The notes under the pieces are model-generated. The model was not told the origin of the DNA. It ran no database searches and worked only from the letters and a program-made list of their open reading frames with translations. A stretch of DNA of 64,000 bases, from contig NZ_BMQU01000001.1 in the NCBI RefSeq assembly GCF_014648275.1, positions 186,001-250,000 of the forward strand, written 5' to 3'. Source of the stretch: Pseudomonas laurentiana. GTDB taxonomy: Bacteria > Pseudomonadota > Gammaproteobacteria > Pseudomonadales > Pseudomonadaceae. The position numbers and the translations under genes were made by a program. Positions 59,039 through 64,000 of this stretch are shown here, piece by piece (the first letter of the stretch is position 1; the number at the start of each line of letters is the position of its first letter).

Positions 59039-60247
59039 ATGACTGTTGCCGACTCACCCAGCGAACCCCGTGTATTGATCGCCGAGGGCGATCCGTGGGT
59101 GCGAGACATGCTGACTCAGGTGTTGCTGAGTGTGCGCTGTGATGCCTCCCTGCAGGTCTGCGCTGACGGCCATGAGGCGCTGTCTGCGCTGGCAAGCCAG
59201 CCGGACCTGATCATCGCTTCCCGTGAACTACCTGGGCTGGACGGTCTTGACCTGCTGCGTTCAGTGCGCGCCAAGCGCCGTCAACCGCCATTGCCGTTCA
59301 TTCTGTTGAGTAGCCGTAGCGACAGTGCCAGTGTGCGTGAGGCCTTGCCGTTGGCGCCTACCGCGTACATGAGCAAACCCTTGAACATGGATTCGCTGCG
59401 TCAGCGCCTGGAGCAGTTGTTGCTTTCAGCGGGTGCGCCCGTGGCCTGTTCTGTGCCGCCGCTGCCAGCCAGCATGACATTGACGCGTTTTCTTGAAGAC
59501 CGTCGTGCCACGGCTGACGGTGGCCCGCTGTTGGCTGATGTTCAAAAGGCGGTGAAGCGCAGCCTCAAGGCTCAGGGTTTGAACCTGAAGGTGTTGGAAG
59601 AAGAGGTTCGTACCGACCCTCAGATTACGGCTGTGTTGATTGCTGCGGCCAACAGCGCTGCGCTGCACCATGACGGACAGGTACAGTCACTGCTGCAGGC
59701 CCTGAACAAATTGGGTTCCACCCAAAGCATGAACCTGATTCTCGGCCTTGCGCTCAAGCGCAGTGCCAAGCTCAATGATCCGCTTTTGTCTGGTTATGCC
59801 GAGCGTTATTGGGCACTGTCGCTGCATACGGCTGAGTATGCCCGTACCCTGGCGCGTGTTCTCGAGCTGGATGAAGAACGTTGTTACTGCGCAGGTTTGC
59901 TCCATTGCCTGGGTGAGTTGGCGGTATTGCGTTGCATGCAGGAGTGGCGCCAGGCTGGCGGTGAGCTGGATGAAACCAGTATCGAGGTGGCCCTGGAGCA
60001 GTCAGCGGCGGCCTATGGCTCGGCACTGCGCACACGCTGGCGCTTGCCACTGGAGCTGCGTGAGTTGATTGCAGCGGTGTACCACCTTGGCGGTGGCGTC
60101 TACTCGCGGGAAGCCTTGGTCATGAACCTGGTGGGGCAGCTGGTGCACTTGCCCGCCGAGGCGCCGCTGGACGCAGTAGTCGAGAGCAAGGCTGCACGCC
60201 TGCTCAAGGTTGGCTCCAGTGAGTTGAAGCGTTTGCACAAGGCTTAA
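59039..60247 (+). CDS. receiver-HDOD protein with a non-standard receiver
   Basis: The 402-residue protein pairs an N-terminal receiver-like domain (residues 10-130) with a C-terminal HDOD domain (about 170-370, LKAQGLNLKVLEEEVRTDPQ, then YCAGLLHCLGELAVLRCM). In the receiver, the acidic pocket (E16, D18) and the lysine in YMSKPL are kept, but the phosphoacceptor position holds S61 in IIASRELPG. It therefore probably does not respond to phosphorylation. An AGGAGA site precedes the ATG. No histidine kinase is nearby. Confidence 0.88.
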   Translation: MTVADSPSEPRVLIAEGDPWVRDMLTQVLLSVRCDASLQVCADGHEALSALASQPDLIIASRELPGLDGLDLLRSVRAKRRQPPLPFILLSSRSDSASVREALPLAPTAYMSKPLNMDSLRQRLEQLLLSAGAPVACSVPPLPASMTLTRFLEDRRATADGGPLLADVQKAVKRSLKAQGLNLKVLEEEVRTDPQITAVLIAAANSAALHHDGQVQSLLQALNKLGSTQSMNLILGLALKRSAKLNDPLLSGYAERYWALSLHTAEYARTLARVLELDEERCYCAGLLHCLGELAVLRCMQEWRQAGGELDETSIEVALEQSAAAYGSALRTRWRLPLELRELIAAVYHLGGGVYSREALVMNLVGQLVHLPAEAPLDAVVESKAARLLKVGSSELKRLHKA

Positions 60248-60285
60248 GCGCCGACTTGCGATCTGTTGCGCTGGCCAGCCAGCGC

Positions 60286-61275
60286 TCAGCCCAGCACAAT
60301 CTGGTTCTTGCCTTGGCGCTTGGCCTGGTACATCGCGGCATCGGCGCGGGCGAACAGGCTGTCGAGGGTTTCATCGCTATCGACAATGCCGGTCAGCCCT
60401 TGGCTGACGGTCACCCCGAAGGTTTGATCGTCATGGCTGAAGCTCAGGCGCTGGATTTCGCGTTGCAAGCGCTCGGCAACGTGTTGTGCCATCTCCGGTG
60501 TGCAGTCGGGAAACATCGCCGCGAACTCTTCGCCACCAATTCGTCCGAACAAATCACCGCGGCGCAGCACGGTTTTGCCGCTGTCGGCGATGCGCAGTAG
60601 CACATGGTCGCCGGTCGGGTGGCCATAGGTGTCGTTTATCTGTTTGAAGTCATCGATGTCCAGGAGCAGGAAGGCCAGGGCGGTGCCATCCTGTCGGGCC
60701 TTTTCAAATGCACCGCGGGCACAGTCGAAAAAGTGCCGACGATTGCTGCTCTGGGTGAGCACGTCAGTGGTCGCCAGGCGTTGCAGTTCACCTTGAAGTT
60801 GCTTGTTCTCCGTGATGTCTTCGGCGATACCGACCACGATTACGCCCTGGTCGCCGTCGGTTTGCTGGTTGATGTAGCATTTGTCGCTGAGCCAACGGAG
60901 CTGGCCGTCGGCCGTCATGATGCGGTACTCGCGGTCTTCCACGGCACCTTTGACCAGTACTTCGGCAAGGCTGCGTTCGGCGTACTCCAGGTCATCCGGG
61001 TAGACGCTGCTTCGCCACTCGTTGTAGTCAGCCAGCAGCAAACTGGCCGGGCGACCGAAAATACGCTCGTATGCGGGGCTGACGTAGAGCACCTTGCGGC
61101 TTTCCCAATCGAAGGCCCAAAGCACGGCATTGACGCTGTCGAGCAGGGCGCTGAACAACTGCTCGCGTTCGCTCAGGCGCGCGACTTCACCTTGGGCATG
61201 CATCAGCGCCAGCAGGGTCTGCGCAGCCTCTGGTGGTGGGTGTTGGGACATGGAGGAGGGCGTATGCTTGACCAT
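60286..61275 (-). CDS. PAS-GGDEF diguanylate cyclase
   Basis: From MVKHTPSSMS the protein has 329 residues; an ATG eight codons later is also possible. A PAS domain (residues 45-155, VLYVSPAYERIFGRP) precedes a GGDEF domain with an active-type GGEEF at 247-251. The inhibitory I-site RxxD is present five residues before it (R238 to D241), so product feedback is expected. It follows the desaturase gene on the same strand after 138 bases. Confidence 0.9.
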   Translation of the reverse strand: MVKHTPSSMSQHPPPEAAQTLLALMHAQGEVARLSEREQLFSALLDSVNAVLWAFDWESRKVLYVSPAYERIFGRPASLLLADYNEWRSSVYPDDLEYAERSLAEVLVKGAVEDREYRIMTADGQLRWLSDKCYINQQTDGDQGVIVVGIAEDITENKQLQGELQRLATTDVLTQSSNRRHFFDCARGAFEKARQDGTALAFLLLDIDDFKQINDTYGHPTGDHVLLRIADSGKTVLRRGDLFGRIGGEEFAAMFPDCTPEMAQHVAERLQREIQRLSFSHDDQTFGVTVSQGLTGIVDSDETLDSLFARADAAMYQAKRQGKNQIVLG

Positions 61276-61376
61276 TGGCGCGCAGCTTCTCAAAAGGCAA
61301 GGGCGTGCGGCCACGACCCGGCCCGCCACGCGGACGATATGCCTGTAAGAGCCAGGAAATGTGCTGAAGTTCCGGT

Positions 61377-61403
61377 CGGCGCGCCCTTGGGAGGGACGCG
61401 CCG
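61377..61403 (-). terminator. GC-rich hairpin between the desaturase and cyclase genes
   Basis: CGGCGCGCCC pairs with GGGACGCGCCG with one bulged A and a short loop, just after the desaturase stop. It lacks a T-run, so its effect on transcription is uncertain. Confidence 0.35.
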
Positions 61404-61413
61404 ATCAACGGCG

Positions 61414-62598
61414 TCAGGCCAGGGCGGGGCGTAGCGAGTAGGTTTTCAGCTGGGCAGCGAAATCGCGTAGCGACTGGATGCCGCTGGCTTCGGCTTCATG
61501 TACCCAGTCCTTGATTGCGGCCAGCATATCGTGGCCGTTGGCGCTGGTGCGCGCCCAGATCTGTTGCAGTGCCAGGCGCTTTTCGTAGATGGTGCGCAGC
61601 GTCTGGCTGTGCTCGAGCATGGTCTGGATGTGCAGGTGATGGCGGTCGTCCAGCAGGCTGGTTTCGCGTGACAGCAAGCGCTTGGCACGGCGGAACTGAT
61701 GACGCACGGAGCCATCGACCCGGGCCAGTTCCTGTTTGACCAGCGGGCCGATTACCAGCTTGCGGTATTGCGCCATGATCTGGAATCGGTTGTTGAGGAT
61801 GGCCATGGCGGTGTCCATGTCCAGCTGGCCCTTGCCCGCAACCCGGTGGGCGATGGGCGCGACGCGTTGCACCTTGGCCAGCCCCAGCAGGCTGAACAGC
61901 TTGATCCAGGCCCAACCCATGTCGAACTCCCAGCGTTTGACCGAGAGCTTGGCTGAGTTCGGATAGGTGTGGTGGTTGTTGTGCAGTTCTTCGCCACCAA
62001 TGATGATGCCCCACGGCACCAGGTTGGTTGCAGCGTCGCGGCACTCGAAGTTGCGGTAGCCGACGGCATGGCCAAGGCCGTTGACCACGCCGGCGGCCCA
62101 GAACGGAATCCACATCATCTGCACGGCCCAGATGGTGATGCCGATAGTGCCGAACAGCAGCAGGTCGATGACGGCCATCAGGGCGATGCCGCCCAGCTTG
62201 TAGCGCGAGTAGAGGTTGCGCTCGATCCAGTCCTCGGGGCAATTCTTGCCATAGATGCGCAGGGTGTCCGGATTGCGTGCCTCTTCCCGGTAGAGTTCGG
62301 CCCCTTTGCGCATCACCGTGGACAGGCCCTTTATGACCGGGCTGTGCGGGTCGTCGACGGTTTCGCACTTGGCGTGGTGCTTGCGGTGGACAGCGGTCCA
62401 TTCACGGGTGTTCTGTGCGGTGGTCAGCCAAAGCCAGAAACGGAAGAAGTGCTTGAGCCCGGCGTTGAGTTCCAGCGCGCGGTGAGCGGAATAGCGATGC
62501 AGATAAACCGTGACGCTGACAATGGTCACATGGGTCATCAGCAGCGTGACTGCCAGCAGTTGCCAGGCGGACAGATCGAGAAAACCGTTGTACCACAT
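61414..62598 (-). CDS. desA: acyl-lipid delta-9 fatty acid desaturase DesA
   Basis: DesA-type enzymes insert a cis double bond into acyl chains of membrane phospholipids using oxygen. The 394-residue protein has the three histidine boxes: HRYSAH near residue 35, HRKHH near residue 74 and HNNHH near residue 209. Four hydrophobic segments are visible. MWYNGFLDLS is used as start; an in-frame GTG four codons earlier overlaps the likely ribosome-binding site. It is divergent from the PAS-GGDEF gene. Confidence 0.93.
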   Translation of the reverse strand: MWYNGFLDLSAWQLLAVTLLMTHVTIVSVTVYLHRYSAHRALELNAGLKHFFRFWLWLTTAQNTREWTAVHRKHHAKCETVDDPHSPVIKGLSTVMRKGAELYREEARNPDTLRIYGKNCPEDWIERNLYSRYKLGGIALMAVIDLLLFGTIGITIWAVQMMWIPFWAAGVVNGLGHAVGYRNFECRDAATNLVPWGIIIGGEELHNNHHTYPNSAKLSVKRWEFDMGWAWIKLFSLLGLAKVQRVAPIAHRVAGKGQLDMDTAMAILNNRFQIMAQYRKLVIGPLVKQELARVDGSVRHQFRRAKRLLSRETSLLDDRHHLHIQTMLEHSQTLRTIYEKRLALQQIWARTSANGHDMLAAIKDWVHEAEASGIQSLRDFAAQLKTYSLRPALA

Positions 62599-62682
62599 AG
62601 GCGGGTGCACCCTCGTAGAGCAAAAAAGCTAGGATCATTATCCCTGGCGAGTTAAATAAAACCAGTTGTGCTTTTTGATAGG

Positions 62683-62711
62683 AGTTCATTGGAAATTTCT
62701 GCCACTATAAT
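62683..62711 (+). promoter_or_regulatory. candidate promoter of the PAS-GGDEF gene
   Basis: A perfect TATAAT box lies 35 bases before the start codon; the -35 at 17-base spacing (AGTTCA) is weak. Confidence 0.4.
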
Positions 62712-62746
62712 GCCTTTCCAAATTGTGTGGGTTTACTTGGCACGCT

Positions 62747-64000
62747 ATGTCTGTTTCTGCACGAGATGCCCTGCGCACGGCTGCGCTCTACCTGGTGTTA
62801 TCAGTCCTGTGGCTCGGGCTGTCTGACCAAATATTAAGCAGTCTTTTCGATGATCCTGCCCTGCTGTTGCGCTGGCAGATGGTCAATGCTTTCGTGTGGG
62901 TGTTCTGCACCACCCTGCTGATCTTCTATTCGCGTGTGCGCCTGCTGAAGTTCATCGGCGTCGGCGCCCGTTTGCGCCGCGAAGACCGAGAGCGCCTGCG
63001 AATGGCTGCCGCAGTCTTCGACAGCACCCTTGAGGGGGTGCTGGTGACCAACCGCCAGGGCCTGATCGTGCATGTAAACCGCGCGTTCATGCGGATCACG
63101 GGCTACCAGAAAGAGGAAGTGATTGGTCATCGGCCGAACAAGTTCAAGTCGGGTCGACACGGTTCTCAGTTCTATCAGGAGATGTTCGCAGCCCTCGCGC
63201 AGAAAGGCGAGTGGAGCGGCGAAATCTGGAACCGACGTAAAAGCGGCGAGGTTTACCCGCAGTGGCAAACCATTTGTGCGATTCTCGACGATGGCGGCTT
63301 TGTAAGCCACTATGTTGCGGTTTTCAGCGATATTAGTGCAATCAAGCATACCGAGCGCGAACTGGCCTACCTGGCCCATCACGACCCGCTGACCAGTCTG
63401 CCTAATCGCCTGCTGTTCAATGATCGTACCGCCCAGGCGTTGGCAGCGGCGCAAGCCAACAAGCGCGGGTGCGCCCTGTTGTTGCTCGACCTTGATCATT
63501 TCCAGAGTATCAACGACAGCCTGGGGCACAACATTGGTGACCAGTTGCTCAAATCCGTTGGCGAACGTCTCAAGGGCGTGATCGGCGAGGGGGTGACGCT
63601 GGCACGCCTGGGCGGCGATGAGTTCGCGGTGTTGCTGGAGAACTGTTCGCAGCTTGGCCAGGCTGCGGTGACGGCGCAGAGCATCATCGACGGCATGAAA
63701 GACCCTTTCGAGCTGGATAGCCATCGCCTGTTCATCAGTGTCAGTATCGGTATCAGCCTGTTCCCCAGTGATGCCCTGAGCGCCGAGCAACTGCTGCGCA
63801 ATGCCGACTCGGCCTTGTTCAAGGCCAAGGGCAATGGTCGTGCAGGTTATGCGCTGTACACCGAAGAGCTGACCGCTCATGCCCAGCAGCGGGTGGAAAC
63901 TGCCGCCGAATTGCGTCGTGCGCTGGAGCAGGAAGAGCTGCGGGTGTACTACCAGCCGGTGCATGACCTGAGCAGCGGGCGAATGACGGGTGTCGAGGCG
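62747..64000 (+). CDS. membrane PAS-GGDEF(-EAL) c-di-GMP protein, cut by the window end
   Basis: The first 418 residues are present. Two membrane helices cover about residues 11-31 and 46-66. A PAS domain follows (90-200, GVLVTNRQGLIVHVNRAFM), then a GGDEF domain with the intact motif at 289-293 (LARLGGDEFAVLL) and no RxxD inhibitory site. The last residues, YYQPVHDLSSGRMTGVEA, are the opening of an EAL domain, which continues past the window. In P. aeruginosa a protein of this type sits beside desA. Confidence 0.92.
   Translation, partial: MSVSARDALRTAALYLVLSVLWLGLSDQILSSLFDDPALLLRWQMVNAFVWVFCTTLLIFYSRVRLLKFIGVGARLRREDRERLRMAAAVFDSTLEGVLVTNRQGLIVHVNRAFMRITGYQKEEVIGHRPNKFKSGRHGSQFYQEMFAALAQKGEWSGEIWNRRKSGEVYPQWQTICAILDDGGFVSHYVAVFSDISAIKHTERELAYLAHHDPLTSLPNRLLFNDRTAQALAAAQANKRGCALLLLDLDHFQSINDSLGHNIGDQLLKSVGERLKGVIGEGVTLARLGGDEFAVLLENCSQLGQAAVTAQSIIDGMKDPFELDSHRLFISVSIGISLFPSDALSAEQLLRNADSALFKAKGNGRAGYALYTEELTAHAQQRVETAAELRRALEQEELRVYYQPVHDLSSGRMTGVEA

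Noticed and set aside
57585-59195. 536-codon open frame antisense to gabT
   Set aside because: The GabT and receiver-HDOD genes explain the region on the plus strand.

Overview
The window is a gene-dense stretch of about 60% GC chromosome from a fluorescent Pseudomonas, most like the P. putida group. The evidence is gene content and order: ubiC-ubiA, rubredoxin with its reductase, oxyR-recG, spoT-rpoZ, crc beside pyrE, coaBC-dut-algC-argB, and dadA with an Lrp-type regulator. Genus assignment rests on my knowledge of these neighbourhoods, not on a search. I saw no insertion sequence, prophage, integron or CRISPR array.

Layout. 1-3.3 kb: ubiquinone entry genes, rubredoxin electron carriers and an HU protein. 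3.4-6.6 kb: small uncharacterised membrane and exported proteins. 6.6-13.3 kb: an HDOD regulator, recG, oxyR and the exbB-exbD-tonB operon. 13.5-18.0 kb: an epimerase-like protein, a lipoprotein, ridA, spoT and rpoZ. 18.2-24.7 kb: a LysR regulator and a putrescine (Puu) cluster of ligase, aldehyde dehydrogenase, hydrolase and permease. 24.7-36.1 kb: housekeeping block gmk, yicC, rph, crc, pyrE, argB, algC, dut, coaBC, radC and a peptide-binding protein. 36.4-45.5 kb: rpmB-rpmG, a second aldehyde dehydrogenase (kauB type), transporter, phospholipase D-like lipoprotein, MocR regulator and a PuuB-like oxidase. 45.5-50.2 kb: the alanine catabolic locus, a PuuR-like regulator and a cytochrome c5. 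50.2-54.8 kb: xpt, rep and a c-di-GMP protein. 54.8-55.7 kb: a tandemly duplicated structured intergenic element and tRNA-Arg(CCG). 55.9-64.0 kb: gabD, gabT, a receiver-HDOD protein, a diguanylate cyclase, a fatty acid desaturase and a PAS-GGDEF protein cut by the window end.

How the genes fit together. The window encodes a full inferred route from putrescine to succinate: PuuP uptake, PuuA gamma-glutamylation, PuuB oxidation, PuuC/KauB dehydrogenation, PuuD release of GABA, then GabT and GabD. The parts sit in four separate places, with a PuuR-like regulator in a fifth. Alanine catabolism (Lrp regulator, DadA, RidA-like, racemase) is a second nitrogen module. Crc, SpoT and three c-di-GMP enzymes supply global control.

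The most notable non-coding signals are the duplicated element at 54.9-55.6 kb, a junction beside it that looks like one end of an inversion around the replication origin relative to remembered PAO1 and KT2440 gene order, a long inverted repeat upstream of the MocR gene, and a palindrome upstream of the GGDEF/EAL gene. Gene starts were refined by eye from ribosome-binding sites and family lengths.
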